A DNA stretch of 64,000 nt from Imbricaverruca yamaguchii. Lineage: Eukaryota; Arthropoda; Thecostraca; Neoverrucidae. The position numbers and the translations under genes were made by a program. The DNA is taken from positions 604,501 through 668,500 of the forward strand of contig JAOTOL010001637.1 of NCBI GenBank assembly GCA_034440575.1, written 5' to 3'. Below, in pieces: positions 34,094-45,544 of the stretch (the stretch's first letter is position 1; each line of letters starts with the position of its first letter). The notes beneath the pieces were generated by a model. That model was not told the origin of the DNA, did no database searches, and saw only the letters and a list, made by a program, of their open reading frames with translations.

Positions 34094-37000
34094 GCTAGAG
34101 TGGACTGGCCCGCAATACAGTAGAGTGGTGGAGTGGACTGACCCGCAGTACAGTAGAGTGGTGGAGTGGACTGACCCGCAGTACAGTAGAGTGGTGGAGT
34201 GGACTGACCCGCTGTACGGTGTAGTGGTGGAGTGGACTGGCCCGCAGTACAGTAGAGTGGTGGAGTGGACTGACCCGCAGTACAGTAGAGTGGTGGAGTG
34301 GACTGACCCGCTGTACGGTGTAGTGGTGGAGTGGACTGGCCCGCTGTACAGTGGAGGGGAGTGGTGGACTGACCCGCTGTACGGTGTAGTGGTGGGGTGG
34401 ACTGGCCCGCTGTACAGTGGAGTGATGGACTAACCCTCTGTACAGTGTAGTGGTGGAGTGGACTGGCCCGCTGTACAGTGGAGTGATGGACTGACCCGCT
34501 GTACGGTGTAGTGGTGGAGTGGACTGGCCCGCTGTACAGTGGAGGGGAGTGGTGGACTGACCCGCTGTACGGTGTAGTGGTGGGGTGGACTGGCCCCCTG
34601 TACAGTGTAGTGATGGAGTGGACTGGCCCGCTGTACAGTGTAGTGGTGGGGTGGACTGGCCCGCTGTACAGTGTAGTGGTGGGGTGGACTGACCCGCTGT
34701 ACAGTGTAGTGGTGGAGTGGACTGACCCGCTGTACAGTGTAGTGGTGGAGTGGACTGGCCCGCTGTACAGTGTAGTGGTGGAGTGGACTGGCCCGCAGTA
34801 CAGTAGAGTGGTGGAGTGGACTGGCCCGCTGTACAGTGTAGTGGTGGGGTGGACTGACCCGCTGTACAGTGTAGTGGTGGGGTGGACTGACCCGCTGTAC
34901 AGTGTAGTGGTGGGGTGGACTGGCCCGCTGTACAGTGTAGTGGTGGGGTGGACTGGCCCGCTGTACAGTGGAGTGATGGGGTGGACTGACCCGCTGCACA
35001 GTGGAGTGGTGGACTGACCCGCTGTACGGTGTAGTGATGGAGTGGACTGGCCCGATGTACAATGTAGTGGTGGCGTGGACTGGCCCGCTGTACAGTGTAG
35101 TGATGGAGTGGACTGACCCGTTGTACAGTGTAGTGGTAGAGTGGACTGGCCCGCTGTACAGTGTAGTGGTGGAGTGGACTGGCCCGCTGTACAGTGGAGT
35201 GGTGGACCAACCCGATGTACAGTGTAGTGGTGGAGTGGACTGGCCCGATGTACAGTGTAGTGGTGGAGTGGACTGGCCCGCTGTACAGTGGAGGGGAGTG
35301 GTGGACTGACCCGCTGTACAGTGTAGTGGTGGAGTGGACTGGCCCGCTGTACAGTGTAGTGGTGGGGTGGACTGGCCCGCTGTACAGTGTAGTGGTGGAG
35401 TGGACTGGCCCGCTGTACAGTGTAGTGGTGGAGTGGACTGGCCCGCTGTACAGTGGAGTGGTGGGGTGGACTGGCCCGCTGTACAGTGTAGTGGTGGGGT
35501 GGACTGGCCCGCTGTACAGTGGAGTGGTGGGGTGGACTGACCCGCTGTACAGTGGAGTGGTGGAGGTGGTGGAGTGGACTGGCCCGCTGTACAGTGTAGT
35601 GGTGGGGTGGGTGGACTGGCCCGCTGTACAGTGTAGTGGTGGAGTGGACTGGCCCGCTGTACAGTGGAGTGGTGGGGTGGACTGGCCCGCTGTACAGTGG
35701 AGTGGTGGGGTGGACTGGCCCGCTGTACAGTGTAGTGGTGGGGTGGACTGGCCCGCTGTACAGTGGAGGGTGGTGGACTGGCCCGCTGTACAGTGTAGTG
35801 GTGGGGTGGACTGGCCCGCTGTACAGTGTAGTGGGTGGACTGGCCCGCTGTGTAGTGGTGGTGGACTGGCCCGCTGTACAGTGGAGTGGTGGGGTGGACT
35901 GGCCCGCTGTACAGTGTAGTGGTGGAGTGGACTGGCCCGCTGTACAGTGTAGTGGCGGGATGGACCGGCCCACTGTACAGTGGAGTGGTGGTGGTGGACT
36001 GGCCCGCTGTACAGTGTAGTGGTGGGGTGGACTGGCCCGCTGTACAGTGGAGTGGTGGACTGGCCCGCTGTACAGTGTAGTGGTGGAGTGGACTGGCCCG
36101 CTGTACAGTGTAGTGGTGGACTGACCCGCTGTACAGTGTAGCAGTGGAGTGTGTAGGTGGTGGACTGGCCCGCTGTACAGTGTAGTGGTGGACTGGCCCG
36201 CTGTACAGTGGAGTGGTGGACTGGCCCGCAGTACAGTGTAGTGGTGGAGTGGACTGGCCCGCTGTACAGTGTAGTGGTGGGGTGGACTGGCCCGCTGTAC
36301 AGTGTAGTGGTGGACTGACCCGCTGTACAGTGTAGTGGTGGACTGGCCCGCTGTACAGTGGAGTGGGGGGTGGCCGCTGTACAGTGGAGTGGTGGGTGGA
36401 CTGGCCCGCTGTACAGTGTAGTGGTGGAGTGGACTGGCCCGCTGTACAGTGGAGTAGTGGTGGACTGGCCCGCTGTACAGTGGAGTGGTGGGGTGGACTG
36501 GCCCGCTGTACAGTGTAGTGGTGGACTGGCCCGCTAGCTGTAGTGGTGGGGTGGACTGGCCCGCTGTACAGTGTAGTGGTGGTGGACTGGCCCGCTGTAC
36601 AGTGTAGTGGTGGGGGTGGACTGGCCCCTGTTGTACAGTGTAGTGGTGGACTGGCCCGCTGTACAGTGGAGTGGTGGAGTGGACTGGCCCGCTGTACAGT
36701 GTAGTGGTGGACTGACCCGCTGTACAGTGTAGTGGTGGACTGGCCCGCTGTACAGTCAGTGGAGTGGTGGGTGGACTGGCCCGCTGTACAGTGGAGTGGT
36801 GTGGTGGACTGGCCCGCTGTACAGTGGAGTGGTGGAGTGGACTGGCCCGCTGTACAGTGTGGAGTGGTGGGGTGGACTGGCCCGCTGTACAGTGGAGGGG
36901 AGTGGTGGACTGACCCGCTGTACAGTGGAGGGGGGTGGTGGACTGGCCCGCTGTACAGTGTAGTGGTGGACTGGCCCGCTGTACAGTGTAGTGGTGGGGT

Positions 37001-37434
37001 GGACTGACCCGCTGTACAGTGTAGTGGTGGGGTGGACTGGCCCGCTGTACAGTGTAGTGGTGGGGTGGACTGGCCCACTGTACAGTGGAGTGGTGGACTG
37101 GCCCGCTGTACAGTGTAGTGGTGGAGTGGACTGGCCCGCTGTACAGTGGAGGGGAGTGGTGGACTGGCCCGCTGTACAGTGTAGTGGTGGACTGGCCCGC
37201 TGTACAGTGGAGGGGAGTGGTGGACTGGCCCGCTGTACAGTGGAGGGGAGTGGTGGACTGGCCCGCTGTACAGTGTAGTGGCGGGATGGACTGGCCCGCT
37301 GTACAGTGGAGTGGTGGACTGACCCGCTGTACAGTGGAGTGGTGGACTGACCCGCTGTACGGTGGAGTGGTGGAGTGGACTGGCCCGCTGTACAGTGGAG
37401 TGGTGGGGTGGACTGGCCCGCTGTACAGTAGAGT
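34094..37434 (+). repeat. 3.3-kb minisatellite, 33-bp units with 27-bp variants, about 100 units
   Basis: The canonical unit is TGTACAGTGTAGTGGTGGAG plus TGGACTGGCCCGC (33 bp). Units lacking GAGTGG or GGGTGG are 27 bp and dominate from about 36040 to 37330; 33-bp units dominate left of that. Edge units differ: CAGTACAGTAGAGTGG and CTGTACGGTGTAGTGG are clustered at 34094-34560, and the last unit near 37420 has CAGTAGAGT. Insertions such as GGAGGGGAGTGGTGG recur in several places. The minus strand has no stop codon in any of its three frames within the common unit, so indels do not close it. This produces minus-strand open frames of 1130, 1038 and 371 codons made of PLYSGPVHSTT, HCTAGQSTPPL and HYTVQRASPLH periods. 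They are not genes: they have no non-repeat domain. Confidence 0.97.
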
Positions 37435-37598
37435 ATGAAGTGGCATTATTTTGCGAAGATGCATGTAGCACTGAGAGGATATATTTTAATAAAGAAAACT
37501 TGCCGTTCATTCTGACCGTACTGTGCAATTTTGAGCCCGATAGCACTACTTTTACACACTCCCCCGTCCCCCCCCATGAAGTTTCTGTGATCGAAGAC

Positions 37599-37616
37599 AG
37601 ATCGGAAGAGCGTCGT
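37599..37616 (+). other. Exact 18-base match to Illumina TruSeq adapter (probable artefact)
   Basis: AGATCGGAAGAGCGTCGT is the start of the common Illumina adapter. The next 15 or so bases (TACGGGTGAAGACCG) loosely resemble its continuation. The conceptual peptide DRSEERR is a well-known sign of adapter contamination in predicted proteins. It lies about 165 bp to the right of the 3.3-kb array. Confidence 0.85.
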
Positions 37617-38357
37617 TACGGGTGAAGACCGCCGCACGGTGACAGTAATCTCGCCCATACTGTTCCGCCCATACTGCCGCGTGGCTGATCTTGGACCAGT
37701 GACGCAAGCATAACCCCGCGTGTAGCTCAGTGTTCGGTTTCTAGTTCCAAAAGCGGATGTAGCCTCCACGTGCAGATTCGACTGTTGTCCGTAGTTGGTA
37801 CCACGGTACAGCTGGTCGTCTGTTGCTAAGACCATCATTGTTGTTGTGCTGTGAGCTAATAATAGTGATCAGGACGGTTCCCCTACGAGCATGTATGTGT
37901 ACTGCGTGCATTTTATGCTTGCAAGATGATTTGGGCATGCTCGAAGTTGTCCACGAGGTTAGTGACCAGCGCAACACTCGGGAAGGTAGGTTATGTCGAA
38001 CAGACGGAGTTCTAACGTGGCGTACTACCCATATGTAAACATATGTTAAATCGGTGTGTTTTGAGGATCACGTAAATATGAAGCTAAAGCGTGGCATAAA
38101 TATATACCGACGTCTTGGTTTATTATGTTTGTCACAGACGCTGGCGATTCTAAGCGTTCTTTTTAACACGAACGGTCCGGGCTGAAGAATGCAAAATTGG
38201 GCAAAGAACGTCGTTTTATTCGGATTCAGGCGTCTCGCAGACTTCAAGAGTGGGACTATCGCTGGAATGCCTCTCACCATTGGATCAGTCAGTGGTCGCA
38301 GGTAAGAAGTGCAATTACAGTTGACTAAGGTAGACAACCGAAATATCACCCCCTTGA

Positions 38358-38842
38358 TCCCTGATGAATTTTACTTTTGTATTTACACGTGGCTCACAGC
38401 GCACCGCTTTAACTCATCCTTCCCAATCTCGTGTTATACAACTGCTAAACATCCTGCTTCCAAAGATCGCAGAAGGATTCAAGCTCCAGACAACGCACGT
38501 ATTCAACTCTGGGATGGATGTTGGTCATGGAACACAGCCAAAAGACATGGATCAAGACAAACTGGAGCGTGCACCGATCAGCAACATCATCGATCCCGAG
38601 AGATCAGTTGGTAGCATTAACTATGGTCCCCAGTCTCGTGAGACCTCCCAACTGAAATTGGTCAGCAACACGCATGTGAAAGCGAAGGGCTTCGACTTGG
38701 TAAGCGATAGAGAATCTATCCGGGCTGAGAGGATCGGAAATTCGCATCGATGGCGTTCAAAGACGGAGGCCTGCCGGCTATCATTAGAGCTTGGAACGCA
38801 AAGCGCGCCGAGCTACATGCCGAAGGTATATCCAAGAAGTAG
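38358..38842 (+). pseudogene. Frameshifted relic of an uncharacterised invertebrate protein family
   Basis: Frame 1 (38358 to about 38720) includes VFNSGMDVGHGTQPKDMDQD, then KLERAPISNIIDPERSVGSI, NYGPQ, and NTHVKAKGFDLV. After a shift between about 38690 and 38735, frame 2 (38729-38842) continues RKFASMAFKDGGLPAII, then RAWNAKRAELHAEGISKK, and ends at TAG 38840-38842. I recall this order (an API-x-NI-DPER-VGSINY block, a VKAK-x-DL block, then GGLPA-AWN-K-L-EGLSKKEA) from uncharacterised, often multi-copy invertebrate proteins, possibly mobile-element related. That link rests on memory and not on a search. The usual C-terminal third is absent here. Codon-level order across two frames shows real decay and not chance. 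No catalytic residues can be named. Confidence 0.55.
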
Positions 38843-38849
38843 GCGCAAA

Positions 38850-39590
38850 TTCGCCGCTGGACAAGCGACGGATCCATGGTTGAGAATCTTTGGTGATATT
38901 AAGTGCGATGAACAATGGAATGAAAAACAATGGAAGCATTGCAATTTGTAATTCCAGGCATATTTGGAATGTTTTATTTGCAGATTTGGAATATTCTTTT
39001 TTAAGGTCAGGGAGGGCCATTCACTTGTGCAAGTGATATGAACGCTTCTTTACCGTATTATACGCCAGAAAAGGACAAACAGAAACAACTGTATGTTAAA
39101 GTGTGTTACACTCGTGGTACCTTTCTATCCCTCCCGAAAAAAATCATGATATTTTCCGACTGAAAAGTCAATCTAAAGATCCTTCATCGGCAACATACCC
39201 GAACAATATCCTAGTGTACCTCTAAAAGGCACTACGTCAAACCAGTTTCCGTTTCCGTTACTCTGACAGCGCGATGTCGCATCGCTTGAAGTCAATGCCT
39301 GAGGGATTGTGATGCACTTCTGAGCCTTTTAATAGTTTTGGGCAGACCATGCAACGGCAGTTGCTCGCCGACTTGGTGGGACCGCCTGGGCGCGGCGGGG
39401 CGCCTCCTGCCCACTCGCACGCACCGAGCCGTTACGACCGATAATTCCAGGCGGTAAGCCGGCGCTGCGCCCGGTCCGCCCGCCCGCCCGTATCGACGGC
39501 CCACCAGGCTTGAGCGTAAACAGCTGAACTGCAGAGTGAGGGCGGGGGAGTCGATGGGGAAGCACTTGCACAATCGAGCTGAAATTTTCA
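38850..39590. other. No gene recognised; GC-rich patch at 39350-39500
   Basis: The GC-rich patch carries overlapping minus-strand frames (39720-39292, 39571-39329) without recognisable domains. Confidence 0.45.
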
Positions 39591-39610
39591 CAGGATGAAA
39601 TTTCATCCTG
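39591..39610. repeat. Perfect 20-bp palindrome
   Basis: CAGGATGAAATTTCATCCTG is its own reverse complement with no spacer. It lies about 50 bp left of the outlying 33-bp units. Confidence 0.95.
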
Positions 39611-39654
39611 AAATCCTCACTATATCTTACGTGTTGACGCCCCTCCCTATTGAG

Positions 39655-39795
39655 TGATGCGGTGGACTGGGTCGCCATGCATTTGAGCGGTGATGTAGAC
39701 TGGCCCGCTGTACCGTGCACAGTGGTGTGGGATAGCGGGATTGGGTGTTCGGCCGCATCGTGTAGTTAATAGAGTCTACTGACCCGCTACACACA
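39655..39795 (+). repeat. Outlying degenerate units of the 34-37 kb minisatellite
   Basis: GATGCGGTGGACTGGGTCGC, then TGTAGACTGGCCCGCTGTAC followed by CGTGCACAGTGGTGTGG, and later GAGTCTACTGACCCGCTAC, are diverged copies of the 33-bp unit, about 2.2 kb beyond the array and in the same orientation. Confidence 0.75.
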
Positions 39796-39799
39796 GGAG

Positions 39800-42115
39800 C
39801 AATGCGGAGCAGCATCCCAGCTGCATGAAGCCGGGCCAAGTAATACACCCTGGCATCTATCTGAACCAGTTGCGGTGTGGATCTCAAATTGCACAGCGGT
39901 TCCTTTGCGTGATGGAGAGGAGGGCTTCACATTATAATGAGCCAACATGTGGGGTCACACATGTTGTCTCACGTCAACATTTGGTGTGTTTTGCTAAAGC
40001 TATGGTGCCAAAGCATCTCCAAGCGTATATTATTAACTCGTCCTATTTCACCCACTACGCTGATAGGTTATAATTAGTTGCTACCGACCATTACAGCCAT
40101 CTATGGCCACACTACCAACCTCCAGCCAAGTATTACAAGCTCAGCTAATTCGTCTGGACGGTAATTCATATAATCAATAAACAGATTAACGAACAATCCG
40201 ATAAACAAGTGCATGCTGCTTGAAACAAACCATAGTTGTTATCCCGGCCCGCTCCAAAAAGAAACTATAAGCGCACAGGTTTCACAACTAAGTATGCTTT
40301 GATGTTTTGCGAGTGATGTTTTGCAGTGCATGCCTGCCACCCACCAACAAGCGTTGATCATGCGAACCAATAGTTAAAACGTTATGGTAAAGAAAATGTG
40401 ACGGTTAGACTTATGACCAATGTATGAGTACAAATGAACGCGTGGCATCCAAGTGAATTAACAAAGTTTCATAGAATATCCAACACGTTATTATCCCGTT
40501 CGTTGTTGCATCAATTTTGGAGACTTGGGGGCATGGGTGTTGCAAATGCTACCCCTATATTGACCCCTCAAGAAAATAACTTATCTTAAATATAATTTGT
40601 GTGCAGAATAAAATAACAACATAATATCGGAAAGAAGCATGACTATCTTCATTTTGGACCTTGCATAATATCATGGATGGACCTGGGTGTCGGGAAGATG
40701 TGATATAGTACATGATATGATATGGTACGTTGTAGATATGTGCATCGATAGGCACAACGAAAACAAGTTGTTTGGCGGGGCAGCTGCAACCATTGCTTTA
40801 TTGTGATTAAATCTTATGTAAATATGCTTTGCTAACCAACCATGCTGTGGATCTGCCATGCCTGCCCTATCTCCTTAATCTGCCCACGTTGTGGGTTACA
40901 AATTGAGCAAACGATTCCAACGTCAGTGGTGTGCATATACACCTTGCTCCGTTTCCTTGGGAAGATTGATTGTACCTTGACGAAAAGTGGGAACTGATGG
41001 TCGAGTAGGATTGGCGCATCTACCTATTTTGCATCACAGACCTGCTCTCAGGTAGCGGATTAATAAGTCTTAAACCGCCAATGTACACTAATTTTATCCG
41101 GTTGCTGCCAGACTTACGAAAACTAATGGGAAAACCTTTTTAAACTAAAACTGGCACTTCCGATTCATAGTTCCCCATCTTTAAAACCGAAAATAGGCAA
41201 CTAAGTGAGGAGAACGCACACGAAGACATCATATAATGCGTCATCATCAGTGCCAAAGAAGCACAGTGCTTTGTTTATAGCAACTATTTCTGATGTGTAT
41301 GGAAATGCAAAGGCTGGAATTGAGAACGTTTTCTAGTCACAGTACCCATTGCAAAGACATTTCCAGCACCAGTGTCCGTCTTCGAACCATCCGTGTAGGT
41401 CCGCGTATAGTTACGATATGAGATAGGTCCTTGTGCCATTCATTTACGTTCTTGAGGACCGACGTCACCTTTCTTTTCAGGCATGACAGCGATTCGTTAG
41501 TATTTGGCGACAACAGCTTCCAAGGAGGACATTTGAATTATGCCACACGCGCTAAATCCCGTTGTGTTCCTCTAAACGAAGCCAAAACTCGTGAAAATAT
41601 TGCACGATAAATAGAATGGTCTGGGAGCTGGTGCAGCTTGCATGCATAGCCGATGCCAAACAGTTCACGATGCAGAGTGAGGCACGGCTCGCCCGCCTCT
41701 ACCGAGACTGGCAACCTGGAGCATGCGAGAAGCGCCAGTAGCAACAGTCAGCGACATGTGGTCGGTGGTGTCAAACGTTCGCGTCGCAATACTGCACACG
41801 ACCACACACGAAACATGCACAGTTCAATTCGAACAGATCAAAGGAGCAGCAACCTTCGCCTGTCAGCACCCTACAACGTTCGTGCTATCACCTTACGAAC
41901 GTTCGGTGTTTTGAACCATTAATTGCGGAACACTTTAAGGTGGAACATATATATCAACCGACTGTGAAATACGATATTGAGAAACTTAGTTGGCGTACCA
42001 TATCGAGAAACTTGGTTGAGATTGCCGACTTGTATGGACAGATTTCCATCTTTCGAGATCGTGGGCTCCTGCAGAACTACATGGCGACCTGCCTGTTAAG
42101 CCTGTTGAGAAACGG
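39800..42115. other. No gene recognised
   Basis: AT-rich unique sequence. The phrase ATATTGAGAAACTTAGTTGG (about 41972) is repeated as ATATCGAGAAACTTGGTTGA (about 42000). No RNA gene is visible. Confidence 0.5.
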
Positions 42116-42117
42116 AA

Positions 42118-42190
42118 GCAGTATTAAAATAATTATTTTTCATTAGGTGTGGAATGTCGAAACTAGTACAGCGGGCTGTTGAAATCGCTA
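42118..42190 (+). repeat. Short dispersed repeat, copy B (partner at 4.66 kb)
   Basis: CAGTATTAAAATAATTATT, then CATTAGGTGTGGAATGTCGA, matches 4657-4730 as described there. Confidence 0.6.
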
Positions 42191-42194
42191 TGGA

Positions 42195-43145
42195 ATATAA
42201 GCTGTTTGAAATATTTAGGTCCTTGAAGCCGAATCTTAGGACAATTGCATAGGGTCATATAACTCTCCACTTTGCCTGTATTGAAAGGTATGTAATTTCG
42301 AGACACCGATATCAATGAGAACGATGCAAACACCTATGCTCCAAACTGGTGTTGTATAACATAGCACATTATAGGCAATCCCTTCGCATGAAATTGCATT
42401 ACGGGAATTGTGTTATCACGATCCGGATCCGTTATGATGAGCATAAGCATGATACATATATACGGGATAGTGTTAGAAAGGAGGGATGTTGGCTTCACAA
42501 CCACGCACCAAGAAGCACGATGTCGACAATGATTTGGGAGGGATGTCGACTCGATGTTCAGTAAGTGGTATATTCCACACTATTTCACTAATAATTTATC
42601 ACTGGACGGAAGCCACTTTAATTTCCCCTTACTGGTGTACTGAGGTATCAAGCATGCTTCTTGGCATATAATAATGTAAAAACTGTGCAGAATCATTGCA
42701 AATATAATTTTCCCTACGGATAATCAAAACGCACACATACTTGACATTTTAATGAACCCATTGCTTATTTAGGTAATGATTCTTTAAATGTCTCCGAAAC
42801 ATTCACCTGGTGCCAATATAAAATGTGCTATGCTAATTTGATGTAAAATGATCATAACCAGAAGACAATGGTCAAATTGCATGTGCTCCGACATGCAATT
42901 ATTATGTTCATTGCTATTCGGGTTGACACATCGTACGGACGTGTATTTCACCAAGGCAATAGTGACGCACGACTAGCCAGACGTAAATGCTGTTTTGTTT
43001 ATATTTCCTTATCTTGGAAAAGGGCTAAAGTAAGCTTTGGACGACACCATTCACCTTTGTATTCAAGTTCATCCACTTTACCACACTGGCAAACATTATA
43101 CTATCATTCCTGCATATTTCAACGATAACTTTACTGAATATTCAA
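42195..43145. other. No gene recognised
   Basis: AT-rich; short frames only, none with a recognisable motif. Confidence 0.5.
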
Positions 43146-43149
43146 AATG

Positions 43150-44290
43150 ATAGAAGTAGTGGAGCTTTTCTGAAACGGCTCACCTCATGGATTTTGGTCC
43201 AACGTAGCACAGACCATTCTTACACATAGTGTTGAAATAGCATTGGTGGACAATATATTCAGAAATGATCTCTTCCATATATGTTCCTCTGGGATATTGC
43301 TAGAAGATGCATCAGATCACCTTCCCATTTACGTGACTTTAGCGCTTGATGAACAACAAAGCTCAGGAAATATAACATTATTTGATTATACTGAAGTTAC
43401 TAAATTAAACGTTTATTTAGTATTGGTCTTGCAAAATTTTTGCCACATCACTGATGCTAACATTGCGTCTTTTGAGGTGACTAAAGCATGCAGAGATGGT
43501 ATGAAGCTTCGGACAATGCGACTGACATACAGCAGGAGAGCCAATATGAAGCCATGGATACCTGCAGGAATGAAAAATGAACTGTAGGTGAGGTTCATCG
43601 AGACCAAATGATGGAAAATGAGGCAAAGTATCACAGCAAATTGTTTAATATTGTGAGAGATGCACAAAAACCGAATGACCAAAACGGCACTTCATGGCAA
43701 TGAAAAGTATGAGCAAAACACTTAGAGGATGGGCTAATAAATAGGCGAAATAACTGCATACAAACTTAGAGGAACCTAAATGGGCTAATAAATAAGCAAA
43801 ATAACTATGTACAAACTCGCTGATGCTAATTTGGATGAAGATGGGAATGAATATCCGAGATATTGCATACCAAACTCATTCATTTTCTTGTATATTGGAG
43901 AAAAGCTAGAGCATCCCACAGCCACACATTCTACAAAATTAATATACAGAAAAAGTTAACTGAATACGTCTGAATACGTAGACGAACCTATCTGTGCTAC
44001 GTTTTCCGTTTATATAAGCACAAGTATGGCTCGAATAGAATCAATTGTTAAGAACTTGAAATATGTTCCAGGTGTCAGTCAAAACAAAATATTGCTACTG
44101 GCGTATGTAAGAATATTGAAACAGGTTGCCCATCTATTTATTCTTTGTCTACAAAGTTGAATATGCCATGATGAGTTTAAGAAAACAGTAGTTGTGCCAA
44201 TATCCGAGGTAGGAGAATATAATGAAATTACAACTGGATAGCCGCATGCTGTACGCCAACATGGGACGTCAACAAATCCCTCGACCTGCT
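43150..44290 (+). pseudogene. Decayed LINE: endonuclease end and start of reverse transcriptase
   Basis: The plus-strand frame at about 43225-43340 ends with VDNIFRNDLFHICSSGILLE followed by DASDHLPIYVTL. SDH is the conserved C-terminal motif of the LINE AP-type endonuclease, which nicks target DNA. Downstream KPWIPAGM (about 43550-43575), then after several stops IGEKL (about 43897), IESIVKNLKYVPG (about 44036-44075) and FKKTVVVPISEVGEYNEITTG (about 44175-44240) follow the usual linker-to-polymerase order (K-PWI-T-G, ...IG..., I-x-x-LK-x-x-x-[SP]G, W/FKK-A-V-V-P-I). The catalytic polymerase motifs beyond this point are absent. The style is that of CR1/L2-like or related LINEs; the clade is inference. 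There are multiple stops and shifts, so it is inactive. Confidence 0.75.
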
Positions 44291-44584
44291 GCTCGTCGGC
44301 AAGTCCATCGATTCGCTGCACGTCAATATGTCCATCGACCTGCTTCACTTCCACAAGTCCATTCGGAGGTTTTTCTGGGGAGCCTTTTGGTTCTAATCAC
44401 ATGGTTAAGGACAAGAACCAAAAGAAGAGTAACGTTTAACGTGCCGCACCGGCAGTACATGTACTCGGTGCCATAGCATTTCGACACTGGGACCGGATTC
44501 ATCAGGAAAGAAAAAAATGCTAGTCATCTGCAATGCTGACATAAAAAGGCAACTGCGTATTAGCAAGGTCTTCTTCCTTCCGCT

Positions 44585-44616
44585 TCTGCTGCTGCTGCTG
44601 ATGATGATGATGCTGA
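44585..44616 (+). repeat. Short (CTG)n(ATG)n trinucleotide run
   Basis: CTGCTGCTGCTG is followed by ATGATGATGATG, four to five units each. Confidence 0.9.
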
Positions 44617-44984
44617 GAGATGTTCTCCCAGAACTCCAGTAAAGCGTCGCCCGCCGGGTGGCTGTCACAGCAGCATTGATTTCACTTTTGTTTTATCTCT
44701 ACACGCGTACACTTACACGCTGACAAAACCATAATCTTGTTTTCCGCCCGCTGGCTTATTTTGCAAATCCCTCGGATTACGAGATTCTGGGTATTGAGTA
44801 GCTATTTGTAGTACATGTTCATTTTAAAACAATTGACATGGTAAATCACTTCTACGTTTATACAAATATAATTGTTTATACACTTTTCACTTCCACATCA
44901 GTCACGGTAAGCAGTGGTTCGAATGAACAGATAATCTCCAAGATAAGCTGGGATGCGTGGGGTGCAAACAGCAGCAAGGATGCT

Positions 44985-45525
44985 GGGGTGAAGAAGCCGG
45001 GAATGTTGGGGTGGAGAGGCCAGGGACGTTGAGGTGAATGGGACGGGATGTTGGGGTGGATAGCCCTGATACGTTAGGATGGAGAAACTGGTGATGTTGG
45101 GGTGGAGAGGCCGGGGATGTTGGGATGGAGAGGCCGGGGTGTTGGGGTGGAGAGACCGGGGTGTTGGGGTGGAGAGGCCGGGGTGTTGGGGTGGAGAGGC
45201 CGAGGTGTTGGGGTGAAGAGGCCGGGTGTTGGGGTGGAGAGGCCGAGGTGTTGGGGTGGAGAGGCCGGGGTGTTGGGGTGGAGAGGCCGGGGTGTTGGGG
45301 TGGAGAGGCCGGGGTGTTGGGGTGGAGAGGCCGGGGTGTTGGGGTGGAGAGGCCGGGGTGTTGGGGTGGAGAGGCCGGGGTGTTGGGGTGGAGAGGCCGG
45401 GGTGTTGGGGTGGAGAGGCCAGAGATGTTAGGGTGGAGAGGCCGAAGAAGGGTGGTGATGTTGAATACTGGTGATGTTGAAGTGGAGAGACTGCGATGTT
45501 GGCATAGAGAGGCTGCCTAAGTGGT
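44985..45525 (+). repeat. 22-bp G-rich minisatellite, about 22 units
   Basis: The core unit is GAGGCCGGGGTGTTGGGGTG plus GA. From about 45125 to 45420 units are almost identical; before and after they are diverged. Each unit has two GGGG runs and one GG, so the plus strand could form G-quadruplexes. Three units make 22 codons, which explains the overlapping plus-strand frames of 82-131 codons. Confidence 0.95.
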
Positions 45526-45544
45526 TAAAATTATTTGATCTTGG

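Noticed and set aside
37700..37760. tRNA A-box-like GTGTAGCTCAGTGTTCGG
   Set aside because: No B box at the proper distance and no foldable cloverleaf.
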